DNA of 64,000 nt from Planctomycetota bacterium. Its GTDB lineage: Bacteria > Planctomycetota > Phycisphaerae > Sedimentisphaerales > Anaerobacaceae. The position numbers were made by a program, and so were the translations under genes. How positions within the stretch are numbered: the first letter of the stretch is position 1; each line of letters opens with the position of its first letter. The notes below the pieces were generated by a model, which worked only from the letters and a program-made list of their open reading frames with translations, searched no databases and was not told the DNA's origin. The stretch lies in assembly GCA_019456195.1 (NCBI GenBank), contig VRUK01000017.1, forward strand, positions 1 to 64,000, given 5' to 3'. This document shows positions 7,368-16,600 of the stretch, piece by piece.

Positions 7368-9953
7368 ATGAGAACAGGCCCGGCCGATTTGTTTCGAACT
7401 TTTTTAACATCCTGGAAGATACAGTCTGGCGATCAATTGCTGGTCGGCGGAGATGATATTTCCACGACCGCTTTTGAAACCGACACCTGGTACGACGCCC
7501 AGGCGCCCTCAACCGTCCTTGCGAGTCTCGTTGACCAGGGGCAATACAAAGACCTCTATTTCTCAAAGAATCTAAGCGAAGTTCCAAAAGAGCGTTTTGA
7601 GCAGCCCTGGTGGTACCGCAATGAATTTGTCCTGAAGGGAGATTGTGCCCGGGCTGTAACACTTCTGGAGTTCGACGGCGTAAACCATGCTGCGAATATC
7701 TGGCTTAATGGCCGACAGGTTGCTGATGTAAAACAGGTTTACGGAACGTTTCGGCGGTTCAGGTTTAATGTTTCAGAATTTGTTAAAGAAGGCGACAACG
7801 TTCTTGCAGTAGAAGTGGTTCCTCCCGCACCGGGTGATTTCTCCACCGGTTTTGTTGACTGGAATCCGCACGCTCCTGATCGCAACATGGGAATATTCCG
7901 TCCGGTCACACTGCACCATTGTAAAAATGTTTCCATCGATAATCCATTTGTATGGACAGATTTGGACACGGATAAGCTCGATATGGCGGAGCTTACTGTC
8001 AGTGCGGAATTGACCAACCATTCCAGCCAGTCTGTTACAGGAATGCTGATCGGCTCGATAGAGGCGATAAATTTTGAAGCAAGTGTAACTCTGAGCGCAG
8101 GTGAACAAAAAACGATTACGTTTACCCCGGAGCACTGTAAAGAGCTGATAATCGATCAGCCGCGTTTATGGTGGCCCCATGAAATTGGTGAGCCGAACCT
8201 GTATAATCTTCAGCTTGAATTTGTCCTGGATGGTGAGGTTGGTGATGAGTGTCATACTGCTTTTGGAATCCGCCGGGTTGAAGATTACTTTAACGAACAG
8301 GGGCATCGAGGCTATAAGATCAACGGCACTAAAGTTCTCATAATGTCAGCCGGCTGGAGCGATGACATGCTCCTGGCCGACACACCTGAAAAGCTTAAAG
8401 CCCAAATACAGTACGTCAAACACATGAACCTAAACTGTATTCGTCTTGAGGGAATATGGGGCAAGGACCATACACTGTACGACTTATGTGACCGATACGG
8501 AATCCTGATGATGGTCGGCTGGAGCTGTCATTGGGAGCACGAGCAATATCTTGAGAAACCGGTGGATGAGAGGTTCGGCGGCATCGCAAGCCCGGAAGAT
8601 ATAGATTTGATAGCGCAAAGCTGGAATGACCAGGTTATATGGCTTCGAAACCACCCGAGTATTTTCGTATGGACGGTAGGCAGTGACAAGATTCCTCACC
8701 CTGAACTGGAACGCAGGTATATTGCGACTTTTGAAAAATACGACCCGGGCAGGCCATACCTGGCCTCGACCGGCGGTGTCGGCAGTGAACAGGCTATCAT
8801 AGGCAGCGAGGTCGTAGTGAGTGACATAAGCGGTCCGACCGGCGTTAAAATGCTCGGCCCTTATGCATATACTCCGCCTGTGTATTGGTTTGAAGATAAA
8901 AAGCGGGGAGGCGCCTACGGTTTCAATACCGAGACCGGCCCCGGGGTGCAGGTGCCGGTGCTGGAAAGCCTGAAAAAAATGATTCCCGCCGGTCATCTCT
9001 GGCCTATTGATGAGTATTGGGATTTCCACTGCGGATTAAATGAGTTTTCACATCTCGACCGATACTACAAGGCCCTTGAAGAACGCTACGGCCCGGTTGA
9101 TAACATCGAGCAGTTTGCCTGCAAGGCCCAGGTAATGAATTATGAGCTGATTCGTCCTATGTTCGAGGCGTTTCGAGCTAATGCAGGAATTGCAACCGGC
9201 CTCGTACAATGGATGCTCAACGCCGCCTGGCCGAAGATGTACTGGCAGCTTTATGACTGGTACCTGAATCCAACCGGTGCTTTTTACGGGACGAAGAAAG
9301 CGTGTGAACCTCTGCAATTGATATATAACTATTCGAGCCGAAGTGTATTTCTTGTAAATTCTACTCGGTGCAGCAGTGAGAATCTTACCGCGGAAATACG
9401 AATCTTTGACTTGCATTCGAATGAGATATTTAATAACAAGCAAACAGTATGCACCGAGCCGCAATCATCGATAGAAATTTTTACATTACCTGATTTTCCC
9501 GATATCACCGCGACATATTTTTTAGATATGAGGCTTATCGAAAAAGACGGCACACTCACAGCCTCCAATTTCTACTGGCTCAGCACTCAACCGGATTTGC
9601 TTGACTACCAGACAAAAATCGATCCCTGGGAATATTATACGCCGAGCAAACAGTATGCTGATTTCACACTATTGAATTCACTTCCTCAGGCAACAGTAAC
9701 AATCCGTAACGAAATGCCAAAGGATAATAACAGACTCACCGTCGAGCTGGAAAACACCGGCAACAGTATCGCCTTTGCCGTCAAACTTGATATCGTTGAC
9801 GATAAAACCGGCGATGCTATTGTGCCCGTATTCTGGCAGGACAATTACATTGCTCTGCTGCCGAGCGAAAGAAGGATTATACATGCTGAATTCAATAAAG
9901 ATGCTTCAAATATAAAACTCGACGTTCAGGGCTGGAATGTTGATATAAAGTAA
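7368..9953 (+). CDS. Glycoside hydrolase family 2, exo-beta-glucosaminidase/mannosidase-like
   Basis: 861 residues: N-terminal sugar-binding jelly roll (about 1-190), immunoglobulin-like domain (about 195-290), TIM barrel (about 290-620) and C-terminal beta domains. The acid/base motif is VGSDKIP with D440 instead of the usual N-E pair, and the nucleophile region is NTETGPG with E522. In the family the G-S-D variant marks the CsxA-type exo-beta-D-glucosaminidase branch and some plant-type mannosidases. There is no obvious signal peptide, so it may act in the cytoplasm on imported oligosaccharides. The upstream frame closes at a TGA at 7344, so the ATG at 7368 is the first available. Divergent from degT. 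Confidence 0.82.
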   Translation: MRTGPADLFRTFLTSWKIQSGDQLLVGGDDISTTAFETDTWYDAQAPSTVLASLVDQGQYKDLYFSKNLSEVPKERFEQPWWYRNEFVLKGDCARAVTLLEFDGVNHAANIWLNGRQVADVKQVYGTFRRFRFNVSEFVKEGDNVLAVEVVPPAPGDFSTGFVDWNPHAPDRNMGIFRPVTLHHCKNVSIDNPFVWTDLDTDKLDMAELTVSAELTNHSSQSVTGMLIGSIEAINFEASVTLSAGEQKTITFTPEHCKELIIDQPRLWWPHEIGEPNLYNLQLEFVLDGEVGDECHTAFGIRRVEDYFNEQGHRGYKINGTKVLIMSAGWSDDMLLADTPEKLKAQIQYVKHMNLNCIRLEGIWGKDHTLYDLCDRYGILMMVGWSCHWEHEQYLEKPVDERFGGIASPEDIDLIAQSWNDQVIWLRNHPSIFVWTVGSDKIPHPELERRYIATFEKYDPGRPYLASTGGVGSEQAIIGSEVVVSDISGPTGVKMLGPYAYTPPVYWFEDKKRGGAYGFNTETGPGVQVPVLESLKKMIPAGHLWPIDEYWDFHCGLNEFSHLDRYYKALEERYGPVDNIEQFACKAQVMNYELIRPMFEAFRANAGIATGLVQWMLNAAWPKMYWQLYDWYLNPTGAFYGTKKACEPLQLIYNYSSRSVFLVNSTRCSSENLTAEIRIFDLHSNEIFNNKQTVCTEPQSSIEIFTLPDFPDITATYFLDMRLIEKDGTLTASNFYWLSTQPDLLDYQTKIDPWEYYTPSKQYADFTLLNSLPQATVTIRNEMPKDNNRLTVELENTGNSIAFAVKLDIVDDKTGDAIVPVFWQDNYIALLPSERRIIHAEFNKDASNIKLDVQGWNVDIK

Positions 9954-10030
9954 CAGCATTGTTACCTTCGGAGGTGGTCTTGCTATAGATAAAGAATGCT
10001 GTGAAGCGCAGTTTGTTCAAAGGAGCTATT

Positions 10031-11935
10031 ATGATTCACTATCGTATTCGGATTAGTATTATTTTGTTACTGGGCTTGGTCTCGGCCGCCCCGGCACAGC
10101 GTCAGATGGAAAACCTCACTCGCGGGATTGTCGCCGTCAAGCAGGCCGATGGTGGCGTATATGTTGGCTGGCGATTGTTCGGAACCGATCCGGAGACAGT
10201 CACTTTCAATCTATATCGAGTCACCGGAAGCAGCGAATCTGTCAAAGTCAATGAAGCACCAATTGCGGGTGCCACGAACTATATTGATAAAGGGGCCGAC
10301 ACTAATGAGCCGCTCAAGTACTTTGTACGGCCGGTGTTGAATGGAAAGGAGCTGGCACCATCCAAACCTGTGTCCGCCTGGGGCAATAATTATCTCGAAA
10401 TACCAATAAAGCCCATCTCCGAATACCGGCCCGGCGATGCCTCGATTGCCGACCTGGACGGCGACGGCGAGTATGAAATTGTACTGCATCAAACATCACG
10501 CCCCCGGGACAACTCATTTCCCGGCATTACAGGGACACCAATCTTCGACGCTTACAAGCTGGACGGTACGTTTATGTGGCGCATCAACTTAGGTATCAAC
10601 ATCCGTGATGGCGAGCACTACACTCAATTCATGGTATATGACCTGGACGGAGACGGCAAGGCCGAGATGGCTTGCAAGACCGCCGACGGCACAGTGGACG
10701 GGACGGGCAAGATAATCGGCGATAAGGACAAGGACTGGCGCACCTTCAAAGAAGGCGACCGGACTCACGGCCGGATTCTCAATGGCCCGGAGTATTTCAC
10801 AATATTCGACGGCCAAACCGGAAAGGCATTGAAAACCGTTGATTATATACCCAGCCGCTACCCGATTAACGGCTGGGGTGGTATCGGAGGAAACGGCGGC
10901 AACGATAGCTACGGAAATCGCTGTGATCGTTTTCTGGCGTGCGTTGCATATCTGGACGGCCGGCAACCGAGCGTGGTAATGTGCCGCGGCGTCTATGGCC
11001 GTATTGTCATGGCAGCATGGGACTGGCGCAATGGAAAATTAACCAGCCGCTGGGTCTTCGACTCAGGCAGCAGCTATCCGCCATTTAAGGACGCCTCACC
11101 TTACTCAGGCATGGGTGGCCACTCGCTGTCAGTGGCCGACGTGGACGCCGACGGAAAGGATGAGATTGTATATCACTCTATGGTTGTCGATGATAACGGC
11201 CAGGGGCTTTATTCAACGGGCCTGCGACACGGTGACTCGATGCACATCAGCGATATGTATCCCGACCGTCCCGGCCTGGAAGTCTTCACGATCCACGAAA
11301 ATGAAAACGACACCGTTCGGTTCAAGACACCCGGTGCGGCGATGCGCGACGCGCGTACAGGCGAGCTGCTTTGGAAACACAGTCCCGGTATCGACGTCGG
11401 CCGGGGCATGGCGGCTGACATTGACCCACGACATCACGGCTATGAAGCTTGGGGAGGACCCGGAGGTCTCCGAGACTCACACGGTAACGAGATAGGTCCA
11501 AATCCGCGCTCGAACAGCTTTGTTATCTGGTGGGATGGCGATCAGTTGCGTGAGCTGCTCTCGCGTTCGGCTGTCAATAAGTGGAATTGGAAAACATGCA
11601 CCGAAGAAATGCTCTTCGAAACCGGAACTCGCGGCGGTGGACGCGGCCCCAATATAATGGGTGACTTCATCGGCGACTGGCGAGAGGAACTGCTTATGAC
11701 CGCTCCGGGCGGCAAAGCCCTGCGTCTTTACACAACGACAATTCCGACCGAACACCGCATCTATACATTGATGCACGACCCGCAATATCGGCTGGCCATA
11801 GCCTGGCAGAACGTGGTTTATAACAAGCCGCCGCACCCGGGCTTTTTCCTCGGCGACGGGATGGCGCGGCCGCCGCGGCCTAATATCCGCCTCATCGGTA
11901 CCGGCGAGGCAATCGCCGGCGTCAAAAACTATTGA
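10031..11935 (+). CDS. Secreted rhamnogalacturonan lyase, polysaccharide lyase family 11
   Basis: 634 residues with a signal peptide (about 1-24, ending SAAPAQR). The ATG at 10031 is preceded by AAAGGAG. The PL11 pattern is clear: an N-terminal beta domain (MENLTRGIVAVKQADGGVYV), then an eight-bladed propeller with repeated calcium-binding loops such as DLDGDGEYE, DLDGDGKAEM and DVDADGKDE, and a C-terminal GDFIGDWREE and HRIYTLMHDPQYR. Family members cut the rhamnose-galacturonate backbone of pectin by beta elimination. It starts 77 bases after the GH2 gene on the same strand and may be co-expressed with it. Confidence 0.93.
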   Translation: MIHYRIRISIILLLGLVSAAPAQRQMENLTRGIVAVKQADGGVYVGWRLFGTDPETVTFNLYRVTGSSESVKVNEAPIAGATNYIDKGADTNEPLKYFVRPVLNGKELAPSKPVSAWGNNYLEIPIKPISEYRPGDASIADLDGDGEYEIVLHQTSRPRDNSFPGITGTPIFDAYKLDGTFMWRINLGINIRDGEHYTQFMVYDLDGDGKAEMACKTADGTVDGTGKIIGDKDKDWRTFKEGDRTHGRILNGPEYFTIFDGQTGKALKTVDYIPSRYPINGWGGIGGNGGNDSYGNRCDRFLACVAYLDGRQPSVVMCRGVYGRIVMAAWDWRNGKLTSRWVFDSGSSYPPFKDASPYSGMGGHSLSVADVDADGKDEIVYHSMVVDDNGQGLYSTGLRHGDSMHISDMYPDRPGLEVFTIHENENDTVRFKTPGAAMRDARTGELLWKHSPGIDVGRGMAADIDPRHHGYEAWGGPGGLRDSHGNEIGPNPRSNSFVIWWDGDQLRELLSRSAVNKWNWKTCTEEMLFETGTRGGGRGPNIMGDFIGDWREELLMTAPGGKALRLYTTTIPTEHRIYTLMHDPQYRLAIAWQNVVYNKPPHPGFFLGDGMARPPRPNIRLIGTGEAIAGVKNY

Positions 11936-11977
11936 AGTCGGATATTTGAATATCCAGACCTCTTTATATTCCAATTA

Positions 11978-13207
11978 TTACTTACTTTTTGTTGTGAAGT
12001 CACAAACTCTATAAAGCTCGTCTATGGATGTTATTCCTTGTGCTACTTTTTTAAGACCATCTACCAGCATCGGATAAATGTTGATTTTCCTGAAATGATC
12101 TCTTAGCTGCTGTTGGTGTATTCCATCTGTTATCATATGAGCAGTGTCATGATCAATCCTGGCGACCTCGAAAATTGCGAACAGACCCTGATAGCCATAG
12201 AAGTTGCATTCTTTACAACCTGTAGCATCAAAAATCTTTTTTGGGGCGTCCAGGTTAGCCTCGGCAAAAAGCTCCTTTTCTTCTTGGGATGGTGTTCGTT
12301 CTTCTGCGCAAGACGGACACAATCTTCTCATAAGATTTTGGGAAACAATTAATTTAACTGACCCCCCGATGATATAATAAGGTACACCAAGGTAATGCAG
12401 TGCATCAACTGTTCCCGCAGCATCTTTTGCATGAATAGTGGCCAAAACCAGCTTTCCGGAGAGAGCTGCTCTTGAAGTTACAATGGCTGAATCCCTGTCT
12501 CTGATCTCTCCAACCATAACAAGATCGGGGTCCATCCTCAGAATTGTCTGCAAACCCTGGTACATTGTAAGGCCATGCCGCTCATCCACTTCGAGCTGTT
12601 GAGCATAAGGCACGTTAAATTCGATTGGGTCTTCGATTGAGAAGGCCATTTTAGTTCGCAAGTCCGCCAAAGAAGCAAATGAATACATTGTAGTAGTTTT
12701 TCCGGAACCGGTAACACCGGAAACTAAAACAAGGCCGTTCATTGAATTGACGGTACTGGAAACATTCTGTAAGTCATCTTCGGACAAGCCCAGGTTGGAT
12801 ATTTTCCATCCTTCCTGTGGAAAACTTAATATCCTCATATGGGCCGACTCTGCATTTTTGCCGGCGGGAACAACAGTAACACGAATGTCCCGAAGTGTCT
12901 CATCATCGGGCCATTTTATTTGACCCTCTTGAGGCATAAAGGACTTTGTGGCATTCAGTTTCGCCGCTGTTTTTATTTGATTGATTAGTTGCCTGCCCTC
13001 GGTTTCCGAGAGAAGCCGTTTTTCATGAATTATTCCATCTACACGATATAGGATAAGTGTTCCCCCCTCGGCCGCGTTAAGATGGATGTCTGTCGCACCT
13101 TCATAAATAGCATTCCAGATAATTGTTTTGAACGGGTCAGGTTGCGATGCAATAAGTGAATATCTTTCTTTGTTCTTTTTTTGTGTTATTTCTGAAGAAT
13201 TAACCAT
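11978..13207 (-). CDS. GspE/PilB-type secretion ATPase, short form
   Basis: 409 residues. Core ATPase of a type II secretion or type IV pilus machine. Visible: N2-like domain (about 20-110, with TDIHLNAAEGG and ILYRVDGIIHE), Walker A GVTGSGKTTTMY, Asp/His boxes, Walker B region DPDLVMVGEIRD, and a zinc site of two C-x-x-C pairs (CPSC and CKEC). The N1 domain seen in full-length GspE/PilB (usual length about 550) is missing. ATG at 13207 has AAGGAG upstream. No pilin, GspF or secretin gene is adjacent, so it is an orphan here and may serve a machine encoded elsewhere. Confidence 0.85.
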   Translation of the reverse strand: MVNSSEITQKKNKERYSLIASQPDPFKTIIWNAIYEGATDIHLNAAEGGTLILYRVDGIIHEKRLLSETEGRQLINQIKTAAKLNATKSFMPQEGQIKWPDDETLRDIRVTVVPAGKNAESAHMRILSFPQEGWKISNLGLSEDDLQNVSSTVNSMNGLVLVSGVTGSGKTTTMYSFASLADLRTKMAFSIEDPIEFNVPYAQQLEVDERHGLTMYQGLQTILRMDPDLVMVGEIRDRDSAIVTSRAALSGKLVLATIHAKDAAGTVDALHYLGVPYYIIGGSVKLIVSQNLMRRLCPSCAEERTPSQEEKELFAEANLDAPKKIFDATGCKECNFYGYQGLFAIFEVARIDHDTAHMITDGIHQQQLRDHFRKINIYPMLVDGLKKVAQGITSIDELYRVCDFTTKSK

Positions 13208-13688
13208 GGTAATCAAGCTCCTTTTTATATTTGCCAAATTACAGGATGTTTCAAATAAATCATATCTTAAGCTGATTCTAATGTAAAATCAATTTTAATT
13301 CGAACAGGTGCCCGGATTACTCCAATTCACACCCCGGGCAATTGTGCATACGATTCCACAATATTGTAGTTCATAAGTATGTTGCATACCTTAAAAAATC
13401 AATTTAGCTCCAGAATTCCACCATTGAGCTGCTTTGGCTTCAGCGATTGCAGCAAAAGCATGATTGGCATTCTTCTTGGGGCTTGAACAATGCTTTACTA
13501 AAACCCTTGTCTTGAATTATAATCATGGAAGGTTTTTCAGGTACAAAAAGTCACCAATTTTGCTTTTAGTAAGTGTTTGGAATTTCTATTCAAGTCGCCG
13601 GTGACTTTAGAACACCGCCGGTGCGCTTGAAGAGGTGGAGTTTTTAGGTCCGAAAATAACAGCCGTCATTTCAGGAAAGGCTTGTCGA
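13208..13688. other. Gene-free interval with tRNA relic
   Basis: About 480 bases between the divergent GspE-like and beta-lactamase-fold genes. It holds the degraded tRNA-Thr copy described separately. I see no convincing protein gene in the remainder. Confidence 0.6.
13407..13438 (-). pseudogene. Relic of the 5' half of a tRNA-Thr gene
   Basis: On the minus strand this begins GCCAAAGCAGCTCAATGGT and matches the first 29 bases of the intact tRNA-Thr at 24 positions, then the match stops in the anticodon stem. The anticodon and 3' half are absent. The similarity continues upstream of the tRNA part to about 13530 (shared CGATTGC, CTTTACTA, TTGAATTATA blocks), so leader and -10 region were copied too. 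Confidence 0.75.
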
Positions 13689-15425
13689 ATGAAGAATGTC
13701 AGATTGCCGTTGATAATCTTGGTTTTGCTTATGGTGTCTTTCGTTGGTTGCGCCCCGATACAAACCATCGAAGAAAAGGCAGCAGTCTCGGATGAACCGG
13801 TAAAAGAGGTAAGCAGGAAAGAAGCAATTATTGAGTTTCAGAACTGCCGGATTGTCCCGCAGTTGGGTAATCACTGGGATTATACTTTCGCCCCGGGCAA
13901 GTTCCCGGGTTTTGAGTGGGACAGGCCCTGCATTGTTGAAAAAGTTATGGGTGAGTTTCCTCTCGAAGCCCGATGGTTCGACGGTGAGCTTAATGAAGTA
14001 AATACTCCCCAGGAGCCGGGACGATATGCTTTCTATGTGGAAGGTAAAACATCTAAGGGCCAGGTAATCCGAAGGGCTTCCACTGTATATTGCCGGCCTG
14101 AATACTGGTTCGGCTGGAGCGAGAAACCAAAGGCCCATTTGGACTTTCTTCCTCTTGACGGTATCGATAGGTCCGTATGGGCCGAGCATGAAGATGCCAT
14201 TGCAACTTATGCCGGAAGGATTGTACTGTATTCGATTTTGCGTCAAGAGCAGGGAGCGGTGTTGCTCTCTTATTTGCATGAAATGAAGACTGCCGAATAT
14301 AGCCCGAAATTAACAGATACTCCAATAATACGCGACCACGACTATCATCTTGCGCTAAAGCAAAAAATATTAGGCGTAACGAAAAAATATCCTCCGTTAA
14401 AAGTTCCTCAAAGGGTAGAGGCAAAGAAAGCAACAGTTCTTCGCCAGGGCACGGAAAAAGAAGCGGGATTTAAGCCCGGTTCTGCCGACAAGCTTCGCAA
14501 GGTGTGCCGGGCGTGGTTCAAAGAAAGCGGCGAGCCTTTTGTTGTCCTTGTAGCGCGCCGTGGCGTTGTTGTTATTCACGAGCCATTCGGTCAAGGGACG
14601 TGGGGAAACTTAACACGTAATAGCCCCACAGAGATGGCGTCTCTGACAAAGTTGATAACAGGGCTTATGTTTGCGCAATTTGTGGATCAGGGATTGATAG
14701 ACATAGATGACCCTGTCGGTAAATATCTGCCTGATTTTCCCGTTTCCGGTGACAAGGTAATTACGCTGCGACATTGTTTTACACATACGACGGGATTATT
14801 CGGACATGAGGAATGGGGCGGCTTGCATAATCCGTGGCTTGAAAATGTAATAGCGAACGGGCTTGAATATCTTGAGCCGGGCAAAGTGCACAACTATAAC
14901 GGAATGGGATATGACCTTGCCGGTAAAGTGATGGAAATAGTCAGCGGAAAGAGTATTTTCAGACTGATGCGTGAGAACTTGTTCGATCCGCTTGATTTGG
15001 AAAATACAACTCTGGAAGAAGACCTTGGTTTCAGTTGTTTTAGTACCGCGGGCGATTTCGCGAGATTCGGGCAGCTTCTTTTGAATAAAGGTTCTTACGG
15101 TGAACTCAAGTTTTTCTCACCTCAGACCTTTGACAGGATATTGCCCAAACCGTTGAATAAATATTATCCGGCCATAGATAATGAATGGGGAATCGGTCTT
15201 ACCTGGATGCGTCAAAAACATCCCGGTGCCGGTAAGATTGGTGTACCTGAAGATGCGACAGTCTTGAGTAAAAATGTGATCGGGCATGGTTCGGCGACCT
15301 CGGCGATTTTGAGAGTGGATCTGGATAACGACCTTGTCATTTCGCAGTCGAGGAGAAGAGCCGGCAAGGCCTATGGCAAAAACCTTGATAAGTTTCTCTT
15401 GGCAATTGCCGAAGGCCTGAAATGA
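13689..15425 (+). CDS. Lipoprotein with class C beta-lactamase/esterase-type serine hydrolase domain
   Basis: 578 residues. Starts at the ATG at 13689 (AGGAAAGG upstream) with a lipoprotein signal ending FVGC, cysteine near residue 18. Residues about 45-230 form an uncharacterised N-terminal region with beta-rich character. The C-terminal half is the serine hydrolase fold: SLTK (S318, K321), tyrosine motif Y403-N-G, and GHGS near residue 535 in the place of the K-T/S-G motif. Such proteins are usually esterases, D-aminopeptidases or peptidases rather than antibiotic-resistance enzymes. Predicted periplasmic and membrane-anchored. Followed by a good terminator. Confidence 0.83.
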   Translation: MKNVRLPLIILVLLMVSFVGCAPIQTIEEKAAVSDEPVKEVSRKEAIIEFQNCRIVPQLGNHWDYTFAPGKFPGFEWDRPCIVEKVMGEFPLEARWFDGELNEVNTPQEPGRYAFYVEGKTSKGQVIRRASTVYCRPEYWFGWSEKPKAHLDFLPLDGIDRSVWAEHEDAIATYAGRIVLYSILRQEQGAVLLSYLHEMKTAEYSPKLTDTPIIRDHDYHLALKQKILGVTKKYPPLKVPQRVEAKKATVLRQGTEKEAGFKPGSADKLRKVCRAWFKESGEPFVVLVARRGVVVIHEPFGQGTWGNLTRNSPTEMASLTKLITGLMFAQFVDQGLIDIDDPVGKYLPDFPVSGDKVITLRHCFTHTTGLFGHEEWGGLHNPWLENVIANGLEYLEPGKVHNYNGMGYDLAGKVMEIVSGKSIFRLMRENLFDPLDLENTTLEEDLGFSCFSTAGDFARFGQLLLNKGSYGELKFFSPQTFDRILPKPLNKYYPAIDNEWGIGLTWMRQKHPGAGKIGVPEDATVLSKNVIGHGSATSAILRVDLDNDLVISQSRRRAGKAYGKNLDKFLLAIAEGLK

Positions 15426-15434
15426 TTTGTTCCC

Positions 15435-15475
15435 ATAGGAAATTACGGCAGTTTCCTATATTTGAATATTTTTTA
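15435..15475 (+). terminator. Rho-independent terminator
   Basis: Perfect 8-base stem ATAGGAAA (15435-15442) and TTTCCTAT (15452-15459) with a 9-base loop, followed by a T-rich tail. It lies directly after the serine hydrolase gene and before the converging dinD end. Confidence 0.7.
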
Positions 15476-15477
15476 AG

Positions 15478-16338
15478 CTAATCATTTGGAAGCTGAAGTT
15501 TTCTTGTTCCCTTTAATAACTTTTTCTCTTCTGACTTTAGTCGCCGCTCGACCTTTTTGACATCCTCAGCAGGTGGTAACTGCTCAGGTACAATTCCTCG
15601 ATCACGTAGAAGTTTTCGTATCTCTTCATTATTCTTGACGTGCTCGTGTGTAATTCTTCCTTCTGTTCCAAGATCATGTTGTTTGATGTTATAATTAGTA
15701 ATTTAACTCGCAAAATCCTTTGCTTTGATAGTAATTGTGGGAAGAAAATCGGCCAATGGTCTTTTTGGGGGTACATCTAATTTGCGTTTCATTTCCCGTG
15801 TTGTTTTCCCTCCAAAAAGTGCCTTATCTCCCTTACTGCGTATTCTTCCAAAACTCTCATTGTTGCGCAACCGCTCAAGTATAATGCCAGATAATTCTTT
15901 TTCAGAATGCGTTAGCTTTTTGCGGGCATTTACACGCTCAGCTTCAGTTAATCGTTTTTTAATAATCTCTTGTTTGCGTGTTTGGACAGCAAAATATGTC
16001 TGGGCTAAAGCAATTTGATCTTTTGATGAATCGCCATTTTGAGCAATGAGATAGCAAGCATTTCGACTAAGGCCAATATCTGTGATCTCACGTATCGCTC
16101 CCGAACCAAGATCAACCATTTTGTTGACCTCAACAAAATGGTCGGCTACGTCGCAACCTGTTTTCTCACAGGCAGTTATAGCCTTTTCAATAACTTTAGA
16201 GAAATTCCTCCATTCGGCATAGCCTAATAATTCTTGTAAATCACGTGCGCACCAGAATTCTGTTTCTGTATCAGGATATTTACAAACTATGTCTTCAAAA
16301 CGCTGATGTAGCTGTATGAGTAGTTGTTTATCCATCAT
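15478..16338 (-). pseudogene. dinD: dinD-like gene with an in-frame stop
   Basis: DinD (DNA-damage-inducible protein D) is an SOS protein reported to inhibit RecA filaments. Residues 1-211 match the family: WCARDLQELLGYAEWRNF (a BRO-N-like start) and LGSGAIREITDIGLSRNACY. Codon 212 is TAA at 15705-15703. The same frame continues without another stop for 74 codons with family-typical ITNYNIKQHDLG, EHVKNNEEIRKLL and LPPAEDVKKVERRLKSEEKK, ending at 15478. Relatives have a glutamate here, so one G-to-T change (GAA to TAA) explains the stop. ATG at 16338 has AAGGA upstream. Full length would be 286 residues, near the E. coli protein. Confidence 0.85.
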
Positions 16339-16600
16339 GTTTTTCCTTAATATTTGGGGCTTCATTCGCTCAAGTATTATTATATCCCATGCTAACATCA
16401 TATCATTATTTATTTGTTAAAAGCTCAATTTTTTATTTCAAATTAGGACACTACCGAAATTACACACAGCTTGACATTTAGCTCTGTTTGGTGTGTAATA
16501 ATGTCCAGAGACTTTTTATATTTGTGTTCTTTTTTAGTAGAAACCGTCCCGGCTCAGTTGGGACAGACAAACTAACGGTATCCATATCAGGAGGTGAGCT

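Noticed and set aside
13407..13438. tRNA fragment as an integrase attachment site
   Set aside because: It is a 5' half with upstream DNA, not the 3' half that integrases usually duplicate, and no integrase gene is present.
13689..15425. Antibiotic-resistance beta-lactamase
   Set aside because: The large extra N-terminal region, lipoprotein signal and altered third motif fit the broad esterase/peptidase group better.
15537..15776. Separate short minus-strand frame within dinD
   Set aside because: Out of frame with the DinD C-terminus, whose own frame gives clear family sequence.
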